From assembly GCA_014529385.2 (NCBI GenBank), contig CM043962.1, positions 45,883,598 through 45,947,597 on the forward strand: DNA of 64,000 bases. The letters are read 5' to 3'. This document shows positions 32,691-44,308 of the stretch, piece after piece. The DNA is from Adiantum capillus-veneris. Lineage: Eukaryota > Streptophyta > Polypodiopsida > Polypodiales > Pteridaceae. The position numbers were made by a program, and so were the translations under genes. The number at the start of each line of letters is the position of its first letter. Positions within the stretch are counted from its first letter, which is position 1. The notes below the pieces were generated by a model that saw only the letters and a list, made by a program, of their open reading frames with translations, did no database searches and was not told the origin of the DNA.

Positions 32691-33060
32691 AGCATGTTTT
32701 GTTAGAACATGATATAGGGAATACCATCCGTCACGAACGGGTAACCGTGCCCATGCAGGTTGATGACTATAGCTGTGGTTGGAGAACTTGTTTGAATGCC
32801 TTGTTGCTCCTCAATCAAATTTTGGATGTACCAAACGTAAATAATCGTGTCGTTTCATTGTTTATTTGTTGCAATGTTTGTATTAAAAGAAGCAACATCT
32901 TTACTTACTTTCCTATTATCATGCTTCTACAAGAACTTCAATTACATAACTACACCCCCAATGATGTGCGGCATTTTTCTATAATGGCCATCTAGCATAT
33001 TATAATCTTGGTAAACAGACGTACAAGAGACGAAGGGGTGAGAGCTGAGGAGTTCAAATA

Positions 33061-33505
33061 GGTACGCATTAACAAACTGATGCAACGCTACAATCAACCT
33101 CAAGAAGAGGTTCAAAATATGCAAGAAGCAATAAATCAATATTATGCGGACGCTGCAAAAGTAGAGGAATGGGCTACACATGAACGGCAAGAGCAAGAAC
33201 AGAGGGAAGCTTCATAGGTGCAAGATGCATGGGAAGCCTTGGAAGAGGACCATTATTTCAAACGACACGAAAGGATGCCCGAGACCAGTGTCCCCAGAGG
33301 TAGAAGTAGCAGCAATCAGGAAAGAGGGCAGGGGACCAATGTGGTAGCAACCGGGGAAGAGGGCAGGGGAGCGGTGGCAGCAACCGGGGGAGAGGGCAGG
33401 GGACCAACAACCGAGGGAGAGGACAGGGGACCAGTGGCACAAATCGAGGGAGAGGACAGGGAACCAGTAGGAGGGAAAAGGTGCAATAACTTGTATACAT
33501 CTTGA
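33061..33505 (+). pseudogene. Element A charged C-terminal ORF with Gly-Glu-Arg repeats
   Basis: One frame carries 'LMQRYNQPQEEVQNMQEAIN' (coiled-coil-like), a TAG at 33216-33218, then 33218-33505 with four to five repeats of about 12-14 residues (forms of 'EEGRGAVAATGG' and 'GEDRGPVAQIEG'). It follows the Ulp1-like block and may be its tail. No known domain is recognised. The repeat DNA is the purine-rich 33310-33470. Confidence 0.35.
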
Positions 33506-33896
33506 CAGAAACAACACAATTTGTAAAGTTTTGAGACAAGGAAAAGTGCACATTTTTTAAACATTGTTTGAACGGCACAAAATGTCTCCGTATTAGTCAT
33601 TTTGAAGAGTACATAATGGTTTGCATGGAATCAAAGCTCATTGCGTGCACAAGGTATGTGACCTAGCTTATGGTGGAAGCAATTAAGTGAAGTGTATTTG
33701 AGAGTGACTCCTTGCACAATGTTGTTTTCTCCTTGCGTCTTGGAATTTGAAAAGAAGAAAAAGTTAGATTTTGTGTCTTAATGTATTAAATACAATCAAA
33801 ATTGATCCATTTAGTAAGCACCTTTCTGTCCTTGAGATTGAATGCATACAATTCTGGCAAAAGTGGAAGTTCTTCACATGTAAGATCTAGCCTGAG
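33506..33896. other. Spacer between convergent genes
   Basis: It lies between the plus-strand Ulp1-like region and minus-strand gene Y. No feature is recognised; the convergent genes probably terminate here. Confidence 0.3.
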
Positions 33897-35345
33897 CTAT
33901 GCAAGAGTTGTGCTCGACATTGTCTCCATCACAATAAGTAGGCTGTCTCGAAAGTAGAGCTCCATTGATAAAGGTTTTTTCTCGAGGCTAGACTCTGTAT
34001 CTTGGTTGAGTGGAATAAGATACCCACTAAGAAGATGATATATAAAATAGTAAAACAACACTATGAAATTTTGAGAGCTTATAGCGAACTTGCAAATCAT
34101 GGACTTCTTTTGCAAAATACGGATTTTGCCTTGTGACTTTTTTCTATCCCAATTATCATCTAAAAAGTCCAAACAGCTCTCAAACTTGCAAATGAACATT
34201 GTTGTGGTAGTTCTTATTTTCTCATTGAAGAAGAAATCTACAAACACTTCAAGAGGCATAAATAGTGCGAGCTTTTTGTGGCAATTGAATACCAAAGGGA
34301 ATTTTGTATATCTTGAAACAACCCATTCCTAAAGATTTCACTAGTTTGCGAAGCTAGCAGAGACCAATCCTTGCTGTCAAAGGATGGAAGTGACAAAGGA
34401 GCTACACGACCCCAACCAAAGAAAGTTCCCGGTTCCAAATATGAAATATCATAAAAGAATATTCCATTATCTGCAAGTTCCTTGTGTTGTCTTCCTCGGT
34501 ACATTTGCTCACCAATAAATTCATGGAAAGCATCAAAAATCCCAACTATGCTCTCAACTGGTTGCCAATCCGTCCTATTTGATGGATAAATATCTGAAAC
34601 ATACCAAAGATGATATCCACCACTTAACCTTTGAATATAATCATGCACTAAGTGAGATGCTCAAAATAACTTACAGTTGGGTCGATGCCGTGGAAAACTT
34701 GGAGGAGATGTTTGCAACCTTAAGTCTGCATGCTAGAAAGAATGTTGTATGAGGACCTCTTTCACCCGCTTGCTTTGTGCACGCACTTTGAAATATTTAA
34801 CTTGTCCCTTGAAAGCCTCCACAAAATCATTGCGTTGCCTCCTCTTCCTCTTCCTAGTTTGTAGTAGAGCCCAGCTTCCGATAGTTATTCGAGATGATAT
34901 CCATGCTTGATCATCTATAGTATAGCTGTTAAAAAAGCTGGCAGAGTCAACAGTAGTGCTATGCCTTTGAGAAGTAGCCATGGTGTGCACTACAATACAT
35001 AGAAAGGTTAGCTCAAATATGAAAAAGGGAAGAAGTTTTGAGAGGGAAGTAGAGCTACTCAAAGTCATATTTGGGCGGCAACATAGATAGTAGATAGAGT
35101 CTTCAATGAGAGTTCTGAAATTCATCGATACAGAGTTAGTACGATTTATGGCATTTATGCCTTGAAAGCGTGAAATTGTGCAATTTGATGAACAAGAATA
35201 ATATTTTCTCCCTTTTTCCTAAAAGAGTTTGTCTCCAAAATGTCGATTTTCAACGTAACGTTAGCCTCTTCCTCATTGGTCGAGCACCACTCTCTCTCTA
35301 AAACTGAAAGGCCCAAAAATGAGTCCAACTTTCTCCTTTTCCCTT
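33897..35345 (-). pseudogene. Element A gene Y
   Basis: Minus-strand exonic blocks are 35345-35155, 35125-34733, 34648-34238 and 34295-33897. 'PLEVFVDFFFNEKIRTTTTM' plus 'FICK' and 'DDNW' aligns with 'PIHLFVHAFRSLPIVETPTM' plus 'FVCK' and 'GVNWGY' in gene Y of element B (56208-56879). 'DWSLLA' matches 'HWALLS'. The block at 34860 is strongly basic (RKRKRRQRN) and could be a nuclear localisation signal. Stops and shifts separate the blocks. I do not recognise the family. Conservation in both elements and in the same relative strand suggests an element gene rather than random capture. Confidence 0.45.
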
Positions 35346-35434
35346 TCTCTTTTTTCAAAGTCTTTGGAAGTGCCTCAACGGCCTTGGGAGAACCAAGGTC
35401 TTGACCTTGCTGGTCCTATGTATTGTGTTGTTTC
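35345..35434 (-). mobile_element. Second LTR-1-type copy, outer fragment
   Basis: In reverse complement this matches LTR-1 around 17765-17855, including 'accagcaaggtcaagacctt'. It is the continuation of the inverted copy that resumes at 40816 after the inserted short-LTR element. Confidence 0.7.
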
Positions 35435-35596
35435 TAAGACCTAGGAGATTGTGATGATGGATCCACCGCCCTACCACCCTATGTATAGACTGGCTCCTAG
35501 CCCTATCCATCATATGGATCCCCAGTCCACACTGGTCCAGTCCGAGTCCCTAGCTCAGGTCCCTAACCCCCTAGGATTAAGATCCTTGTCCTGACA
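35435..35596 (-). repeat. 3' LTR of short-LTR element
   Basis: It repeats 40656-40815, for example 'ctatgtatagactggctcct'. On the minus strand it runs TGTCAGG to GTCTTA. Confidence 0.75.
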
Positions 35597-38500
35597 TTAC
35601 TCCCCCCTTGGAGAAGTATTTTCTTCCTAAAAAACACAAGAGGTAGTATCTTTGTAAGAACACAGGTTTTCCATGTTGGCATCCCATACGCGAGCCAACT
35701 GATACTTGATGCAGTGAGGAGGTTCAATGAAACCAAGAGCAACATCTTGATTTTCGACCGTTGTTGTCCTTTTGCAAGCACTTGGGTCTAAATGATAACT
35801 CCGTTTATAACTCACTTGAGTATTGTAAAGGAGTAACCACAACTAAGATTTGTCCAAAGGAAGAACTAGTTTTTAGATCTTTTGAAGGTACTGGAATAAT
35901 GCAAGAAAACCTTGGTGCAACTTTCCATGAAGTTATGAGCTAGATTTCCAACTCGTGTGAGTATCTTAAAAAGCTCATAGCTACTAAGAAGTAGAATAGG
36001 GTATGCCCTTATGTCAGACTTCTGAATATTTTGGACCACACAGAACTACATGTTCACCCGTAATGAATGTTACATGCCAACATACTTTGTCAGCACACTT
36101 ACTAAGTCCTTGACTTATGAAACTATTGAATCGATATCGAACCCCACCATTCAAAGTTGAAAACCTAACCTAAGAAAATTATGGAATAGGGAGAGAATGA
36201 CCATTCAAAATGCGTTGTGCTAATGTATGCTCTTAGCAGATCCTTTAGAAAAAAATACTTGTAAACTTCCCATTCAATGCGGGATGAATAACAACAGTAA
36301 GAGTGAGGTACTTCTCTCCAACCACTTACAGACAGTCTTCCACGGCTGACAATAAACTATGACTCAACCATTGAGTATCCAGCCATATACTCAATATGGA
36401 ATGGAGACAACCAACTAGGTTGAAAGCGGGTTGGAGTGGAGTAAGCTCATAGAGTCTAGACTATCCAACCCCAGGCACCCATACTGAGCCATTGCGCTAT
36501 ATGGCAGGGTGTAAATGCATCCTAACTGTGCAAGAGAGTTTGCACAAGTAGTGTAAAAGGGTGCAAAAGAATAAAGTCCATGAATTTGCATGCCACTCCA
36601 AATAAATTTTTGTTAAACACCAGGGCCCATAACACCTGGTGTGCATGCATTTAACACAAACATATCCAAACCACAATTCCATGACAAGACTTTCCATGAT
36701 ACACACGAAAAAGCCTAGCAACAAAAGTTGGACCATAACAGAATGTGACAACCCAGTGACACCTAGGTACCGACCATGAGACATTCTCATGAACATGGCA
36801 TAATTGGCTATATGTAGAAACGAACCTCCATTAAGATGGTTTCATAGCACTTGTAATCGGAACAAGTTTGTACTTAGTACTCGACAATTTCTGGCCCCAC
36901 TGAAATTGTTCCTAATACGGTGTGCTCCAAATGGTCTAATAAAAGGATGCAACCAGCATGTAGGGACCTCGTCGTGACACATCATTAGGAATTTGGCGCC
37001 AGTGTTAGTCCCAGAGACTCATATTCTCCACATGTGGAATATATCTCAAATAAGGATGGCCAAAAAAGCAACATCCGTCAAGTACAAGATGTACTTGTGT
37101 GTGGAGGTAACTGCAAAACACTCCACGACAAGAGTGAGCGGGACCTCATTATCATTGCTCCACATTGGCTAAACTGAACTCCTTGAGTTCCTAGACCATG
37201 TTGTATCCCATGTGACAACATGTGCCAAATCAAACCCGACAAGTGGGTTCATAACAACATAATGTATATTGGACATTGCGGCCCAAAATACTTTGTTCCA
37301 AGCAACATTGCACTGGAAACCCTGGGTGTTGCCTTCGCAACTCAAACCCATTGGTTAGAATCGACGTAGTCCAACCCCATGGTAAGACCCTTTGTAGAAA
37401 TTTCTCAACGAGCAGGTAATGGTAACCAACATAGTCAACCGTGTAGAGAATGATTGGAATCAACTTAAAAAGTTTAATTTGTCTGCTACCTCATGGTAGT
37501 TTATTGCGGACTCCTTTCCTTGAAAATATAACGGGACGGGAATAGATCAAACTAAATCACCCGCTGGGTCTTACCCCAAAATTGTGCTGCCAGAGACACT
37601 CGTAGTGCTATAGAGAGCACAAGAGATCTACCACAAGTGAGATGCCTAGCTCTTATGGACAACCATGGTGTCTCAGCTAATTGCTGCATCTATACTGCGT
37701 GGTAGAGATCAACTGATGTAAGTTTAAGATTATCAGAAACTCAATTCGAGCATCGCACTAAAAACATGTAGTGCACACAGGACACCCAAAATATCTGTAA
37801 TGGCAAGACTCTTGATTGTCCATTAACATCAATGGGAACTCCATGGGATAGATTTATGCAAGCTGGAGAACAATCACCCAAGAAATACCAGCATTGGGTC
37901 TTACCCTAGGTCTGACAATGGCTCTTAGCATGTGTGGCTCATATCCCTTATGCCAATAACAAATTAGTGTTTAATCGAGAAACCGATGAAGACTAATTGG
38001 AGTGGCGTCTTGGCCACCTACTAGCTGAGAGTTACAGCACCTTGGCTCAAGCTTGCTCACCACTGAAACATGTATCAAAATCTGCTTAGAAAGTTTTCAT
38101 TATTCTTTGAGAGAGAGAAGGAGAAAAACACAAACACATCTTGAGCTACCCACCTTGCAGGGGCCGTGATTGTATGAGAATGAGTTAGCATTGGCAAATG
38201 AAGTCCAAATTTTAGGTTCCTTTTAGTGTTGTTGTGTGTTGATAGCAACCAACAAGCATGTTAAACAATCTAGAACGTATCTTGTCCTTGACAAAGTGTC
38301 TGTTGTTATAGCAGAAGCGTGTTTCATGAGGCGGTAGAATGGAATCCACCTAGCTGGCATGTTGTGCATACAAAATTTTAAGCCCTTAGAAAAAGTGATG
38401 GCCTCAAACGTGAGAACCAAAACCATCAATGCCTTGCATAGTATAGCCTGGTAGGGATTCTATGAGGTGATGCTCCCTATTTTGCTAGTTTTTTTAAACT

Positions 38501-40470
38501 TGTGTGCCACTGCCCTTGATGCCAAGTCATTGGGAAGTACCTTGGCACAAGGGAGAAGCCTTGCTTCATGCAAAATTCCAAAGAACTTTTCTTTGCACAA
38601 AAGCAATAGTTTCCAATCAAATATGTAAACATGGAAATATAAGAACGTAAAATTGGCTAACCTGGTTGCTGCTGTTACTAGTTGTCCTGAGAATCCGTGA
38701 AAGAAAACTCGCTTAAAAATGGCTCATAGCCATATCTGCTGCAAAAGTGGGAGCTTTTGTATGTACATATACGTCCCTTGTATCATATATGCCCATCTAT
38801 CACGTAATGAAATACGTGCAAGCATATTGCCAAGTCCGTCCCAAGTTTGTATGCTCATAGCATAGGCCGAACGTGGGGAGTGGCAATGCAAGATGCATAA
38901 ATAGAAGCCTTGCTTCACATAAGTTCCTACTGATTGAGAATCATAACATTGCCCGATAGTGAGAAAGATATCATCTACCACTTAGCTATCAAGTGTCAAC
39001 GATTGTCCAAGATTGCTTGTTCAAAGCAACCTTTTCTTGACAAGTTGGCATTGTGAAAATTCATGTGGTGGTCAACAATGCATTTAGTTCCTAGATATGG
39101 AGGTCAATGTTTTTTCCACGATGCTTCATGTACCTATATTGCCTGCTCCCTAGCAAGCTGCAATGGCTTGGAAATGAGTATGCATCCAATGCATGGAACC
39201 GTGAAATCTTGATTTCCTCCGCCTGGAGATAGCACAACGAGGAGAGATAAAAAATTAACAACCGGCGCAAGACACAAATTGGTTTATTGGAGTGTCACTA
39301 TAGGGAGCCTTGCTCCTGAAATGTTTCAGATGGTAGACAATTACTTGAAATTATACTTATCGGTCGGCCTTGACAAATACCATAATCGGATATGTCATAG
39401 GCCCTGCCTGAGTTGCCTTTGTATCAACCTTCAACCTCCGGCGAACGTGTGTTGTTGAAGTATTGTGTACTCAAGACATGCTTGGTGTCGATTCCTCAAC
39501 CAAACAGTGGTTCTTTGCAAACAAAGCAGTCAACAAAAGTTAAATGCATACAGAACTGTCACAAGCCGTGCTTGTGCCTGCAGCAAGAGCTACATAGCAT
39601 GTGAAAGCGTGATCAAACCAAAACAAAAGCTACTTCATACTTGGTCAATCATGTGATTTGACATGTCAATCAATGTCTCCATGATCCTCAAATCACGAGT
39701 AACATTATATTGGCGATGATCTATGTTGACTCTCGAGTCGTATATGAGGAGGTAAGATTTGGTTGTAACCGTAATCATGGTCCTTACCATGGTAGGGTAT
39801 ATCCTTGCGGATTGCAGCCCTACTTAGTTTTGAATCAGCAACAACATCATCCTTGTCATGGCTTCCCAATTGTGATTGCTAGCATGACCTTGCATGCTCG
39901 TGGCTTAGTCACTTTTTCCCGATCAGAAATTTAGATACTGCAAAACGGGACTATGCTACCCCCCTGGGTGGAACATGTGCCTTGGAACGTGACGGCTGAA
40001 GTTAAGGAAAAGTATCTTGGCTTCCCCCTGGTGGGAGGGGCCACCAACCCATTTCTTTCAGGCAAGGATGACAAAAAGCGGACAAAAATAAATTAATTAA
40101 TTAAAAAAAATACAAACCAGAGAGCGATGGCAGCTCTGTTGCACCGAGCAACGGGGAGATGTCCTGGCTGCTGTGTGCCAAATTCTGCATGACTGGTGTG
40201 ATGGAATATCCTCCAGGGCATGGGGTGCATCCGACAATCCCCATCTTGGCGGGTTTCAAGTAGGTTGATCTGCGCCCTTTTGCACTGTTAGCGGTTGATC
40301 CCGCGGTGGCTTGTCGCATCTTATCGACCTCAAGCAAGCCTGCCATGGCTGCAGCTTGAAGGGATCGTGATTGGGAGAAACATGCATCCGCCATGCAAAG
40401 CATGCAGAATGGCACGATTCGTCTTGTCTGTAGGCCCTTCCAAACATGCCATGAAAGAGAGTTTCATGCT
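35597..40470. other. Interior of short-LTR element without recognised genes
   Basis: 4.9 kb scanned on both strands. All open frames are short (mostly under 100 codons) and none shows reverse transcriptase, integrase or gag motifs. Nothing else is recognised. Confidence 0.5.
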
Positions 40471-40471
40471 T

Positions 40472-40599
<128 letters not shown>

Positions 40600-40655
40600 C
40601 CATGCTCCTTCCCCTCCTCCATGGCTGCTCCCTCCCCTGAGCTCTGATACCAATA

Positions 40656-40815
40656 TAAGACCTAGAAGACTGTGATAATGGATGCACCTCCCTACCACCC
40701 TATGTATAGACTGGCTCCTAGCCCTAGACATCATATGGATCCCAGTCCACAGTGGTCTAGTCCAAGCCCCTGGCTCAGGTCCCTGACCCCTAAGCTTAGG
40801 ATCCTTGTCCTGACA
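40656..40815 (-). repeat. 5' LTR of short-LTR element with Met primer site
   Basis: On the minus strand it begins TGTCAGGACAAGGATCC and ends GGTCTTA. TGGTATCAGAGC follows after four bases. Confidence 0.75.
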
Positions 40816-41086
40816 CTGTTCCTCTCCTTGGGAGTGACTTTCCTCTTTTTTGCTTCAATTAGATTCGTCAAATGTTTTGAGATCATCGATGCGTGGCTTC
40901 TTTGATTCTCATTTTTGCCTTTGCTCCATCTTTTGCTTGAGTTCATTGCGAATGCGCTGCCGCATGGTGCTGGCAATCTCCCGTTTTTCTTCAGCTTCCT
41001 GCCTCTTCTGTTTCTTGATACTTTCTAAATCCGTTGTTTTCCTATGTAGTAGCAAAATATTTTTGGCTTCATCCTCTTCTTTCTCA

Positions 41087-42362
41087 TCATTTGCTTATGT
41101 TCCTTGGGTTTTGTTTCTGATCTTGCTTTTGTTGGCGGAGCCTTTCCCTCAATGCCTGAGCTTCTTCCATTGTTCTCTTGGCATGTGTAATGGGAATAGC
41201 CTCTACCACATGCACATCTTTCTTTTGCAAGCGTGTATATACAAGTGTGTATGGGCTATCTTGCTCCTCCTCCAAAGACTGGTACTTCGAAGGAGTGTCT
41301 CTTGGGTGGGACCCTTCTTCCTGGCTACTCCGAGCATCTGCCTTGGTCTTCTCGCTGTCAAAATCCTTTGACAGTGCGCTTTTCCTCGTCTGTTTGACTT
41401 CTGGTTTTGGCCTTGTAGAAGGTCTTGCCACTGGTCTTACAACTCTTGTAGATCAGTGGATTACATCTATTTGCACTTCTGCAGGTGGTACATCCTCGAT
41501 CATCCCTAGTGCCTGATAGGATATACGTATGAGCATTGGTCCCCCGTTCATGTAAGCTTTATGTTTTGACTCCCTTTCAGGTTTGCTTCCACAATAGTGT
41601 CAAGAAGATAGTTGCCAAAGTCGCAACTGACCACCCTACCTTCAGCCAAGGCCATTACCATTACCACGGCCATGTGCAGCAAAGGTTTGGTATATTTAAG
41701 CGGCTTCTGCACCTTGAAATGTTGCGATATAAGGCGCAATGGCAGTTCAGTTTCTAAGTATATCAGGTCTTGATACGTCAGCTTGTGGACATGTTGCTTC
41801 AAAACAACTTTATCATTGTCTATTGCCTTTGTCTTCTGCAAGAGATTGTGTGTCTCTTGCGGCAGGTGGAGGGCTTCATTGATAATTTCTGTTGTGATCT
41901 TTACCTTGACAACTACCCCATCCTTGTACATCAGAGTTACTTCCCCATTGTACTGAATTGAACTTATGAGCTCGTGAGCTTGTCTGAAGTCCGTACCCCA
42001 AGGAGGCAATCCTAAAAAGTTGTCTAGTTGTAGGCACCTGCCCCCTGCTTGCACTTCTAGCTTTTGGTGCAAAGTCCACATTTCCTGTGGAAAGATTGTG
42101 GCCTTGACTATTTCTCCGTCTGCTCTGCTGCCTGAAACCTTCCGATGAAGATGTTAGCCGGAATGGCTTCAAGTATCTGTTCAGTGAGGTGAGCTTTCTC
42201 GTTCGAGGAGATATCGGTTATCTCATAGGGTGCCTCATTCCACACCCTTTGTTCTTTCCTTAGAGGCATCCTGTTGTCAATTCTATCATTGAAAATAGGT
42301 TCTAGCCAATGATCATAACTAGTGGAGAGTGTAAACTCGACCATAGAATGAAAAATGAGCAT
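41087..42362 (-). pseudogene. Extra coding region of the second LTR-1-type copy
   Basis: The minus-strand protein begins 'MPLRKEQRVWNEAPYEITDI' (42335 region). It passes a frameshift near 42110, then runs through 'LQLDNFLGLPPWGTDFRQAH', 'YKDGVVVKVKITTEIINEAL', 'LPLRLISQHFKVQKPLKYTK' and 'LLHMAVVMVMALAEGRVVSC' (42081-41548). A final block, 'RPSTRPKPEVKQTRKSALSK' onward, spans 41431-41087. It is about 75% identical by eye to the LTR-1 counterpart and better preserved. This supports an intact ancestral protein of the 'putative plant transposon protein' kind. Coding-like conservation between two copies argues against it being plain spacer. Function unknown. Confidence 0.55.
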
Positions 42363-42465
42363 AACTTTGTCAAAACTACTCCAATTTGACCAAATTTCAC
42401 CAATGCATCTAAGATTACTATAGGCACAAGATTGTAATTTAGCAGATGAATTTTGGCAAAAAGAA

Positions 42466-43669
42466 ACATGGATCGCGATCCATGTTTGGATGCATTTTGA
42501 AATTCTAACTTTGGAAAGTTATTCCTGGGCATATGCGGATGCTACTGAGCAATTTTCTCTGGATTTAGGGTTGAAGGTACATGGATCGCGATCCATGTTG
42601 GGCAACATTTTGGAAATCTGATGATACCATCTGGTAGGATTTATCTAGATTATGCCTTGGTCCCAAATGTTTGGGATTTGGACAATTGGTTTGACACTTG
42701 GGCTAAAATTCTAGAAACCTTTTGCAGACTTAAAGGTTTTTGGCATTTTGAAATGGATTTTGGGGTTCAAATGGCTTGAAACTCCATGGTTTGGCTTTCC
42801 TGAACATACTGAATCAAATGGCATGGTTTCTACTTATATTGGACAGAAAGGTACATGTCTATGTTGGATAGAATTTTGATATAGTTCTTGTGCACATTTG
42901 TTCCTATAGGCTTTCCTAGTACACTGGTGAAATATTTTCAACTTTGGACATGTTTTTCCTTAGTTAACCCCCTTTTCCAGTTTATGGTCATGTTTCTTCC
43001 GTTTTGACCATATTTGTTTTTGGCAACCATTTTTAGACTCATGTTTTGCCTAAGATCTATCATTGTTTTGATTTCTGATGATTTCGGTCTGTAGTTCATA
43101 GCTTTGCCTGGCTCCTTGGCAAATTCTACCAGACATTGAATCCTTTTGAGAAGAAAAATTGAATCCTGTAATTTTCACCATTTTGCAAGTAAACCTTTGC
43201 TTAATTTTGATTCTACCACCATCCTTAGGTTACATTTGCTTGTTGATAGACTCCGAGGAGAGTGTGAAGTCTCCCAATTGACTTTAGCAATAATCTTAAA
43301 ACTTATCAGGACTCTGTCTTTAGCCTTTCTTTATGGGTCTTGCTGGCATCCCAACATTTGACCTCCAATCTTTTTTTCTATGAAAATGACCAAAAGACCA
43401 TTTGTAGACTGAAAGTAGCAATCCTAGAGGCCTTGATGAACTTAAGAGCACTTCTTGTGATCATTTTGCAACACCAATACTATTTGTACATTGTCTAGCT
43501 AGTGAGCCACTTTTACCCTGATTTTGGCAAAAAGGAACATGGATCGCGATCCATGTTGGGATGCATTTTGAAAAACCAGTCATAGGATTTTGTTCATTTC
43601 CAATTGTGAGTTCTCCTAAACAATTTTCTCTGATTTTAGGGTTTGGGGAACATGGGTCGCGATCCATGT
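42466..43669. repeat. Palindrome cluster in the second LTR-1-type copy
   Basis: Copies start at 42466, 42579, 42853, 43537 and 43650. The one at 42853 has lost its centre (ACATGTCTATGT). Spacings of 113, 274, 684 and 113 bp mirror those in LTR-1 (113, 272, 601, 113). The copies at 42466, 42579 and 43537 are perfect 20-bp palindromes with a CGCG core. Confidence 0.85.
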
Positions 43670-43690
43670 TCCACCACTTTTCTCTGATGT

Positions 43691-43790
43691 TTCTACCCAG
43701 CCTGATTCTGTCAGCTACTTGGGGTCTACTGGTGAAATATTTCTACCCTGTCTGATTCTGTCAGCTACTTGGGGTCTACTGGTGAAATAT
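43691..43790. repeat. 50-bp tandem duplication
   Basis: Two adjacent 50-bp units (43691-43740 and 43741-43790) differ at about three bases. The unit ends 'ctactggtgaaatat'. LTR-1 has a single equivalent. Confidence 0.85.
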
Positions 43791-44015
43791 TTTTGGTTTT
43801 TGATGGGTTTTGGACTTCCTCAATGGCCCTGTTAGTTTGCCAATTTTGTGGCTTTGTACTGTTTTGATATGTTGTTTTGGCATTGTTAATGCAATATGGG
43901 ACATACACACATGCTCTTGCAAGGTTAATGATCATACCTGTCAAATTTGGTGTAGTAAGATCCACTGAGGTGGTCGCAGTGGGCAAAAACAACTCCAAAA
44001 ACTCTATGCTCCTGT

Positions 44016-44018
<3 letters not shown>

Positions 44019-44075
<57 letters not shown>
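44019..44075. repeat. (CT)n microsatellite
   Basis: About 57 bp of pure CT repeats. The equivalent LTR-1 site (14878-14893) has only a short (GA)n, so the tract has expanded in this copy. Confidence 0.9.
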
Positions 44076-44082
<7 letters not shown>

Positions 44083-44308
44083 AATGAGCTTATATTGCCC
44101 CATTTGACTATATGTTCATAGTCTACCCGGAATGCCCCATTTATACTTACCTCCATTGATCATATCTTTTTGTTCATATCACATGCGGTTCTAACCGTTC
44201 GTCATTCTGACACTCGGTTTACAAATGGTGTTCGATCGGTAGTTTTGATCCTTCAAAAGTTGGCTCAAAATTAATCTTGTGTCAAATCTTTTCATATTTT
44301 CCGACTTG

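Larger units (their letters stand above)
31421..33000 (+). pseudogene. Element A Ulp1-like cysteine protease, two separated parts
   Basis: The first block (31421-31900, no ATG) is Glu/Pro-rich with repeats 'PVREDPIPVRKEPVLDPVPVRE'. It ends in 'LDQQDFLCMRSLSKSNATDA', which fits the start of a C48 (Ulp1/SENP) domain where '.L.....L.D..I' is usual. The second block (32699-32860) has 'VPMQVDDYSCGWRTCLNALL', the Q...D.(S/D)CG motif with catalytic Cys. A short exon-like piece 'LQLHNYTPNDVRHFSIMAI' follows (32935-32995), bounded by GTAAAT and TACAAG sites. The hairpins at 31937-32177 lie between the two blocks. The Ulp1 family removes SUMO; captured copies are common in plant DNA transposons. The assignment is moderate because the middle, including the His, is missing or unrecognised. 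Confidence 0.5.
40816..44308 (-). mobile_element. Second LTR-1-type copy, inverted segment
   Basis: The reverse complement of this segment follows LTR-1 14660-17760 in order: spacer, five palindromes, then the extra coding region. It carries the palindromes at the same spacings and the (CT)n at 44019-44075, equivalent to the short (GA)n at 14878. At about 44308 the orientation flips to direct. Confidence 0.8.

Noticed and set aside
36000-38000. Copia-type pol in the short-LTR element
   Set aside because: A few short peptides look vaguely like copia RT or RNase H ends, but on the wrong strand relative to the primer site and without catalytic motifs.
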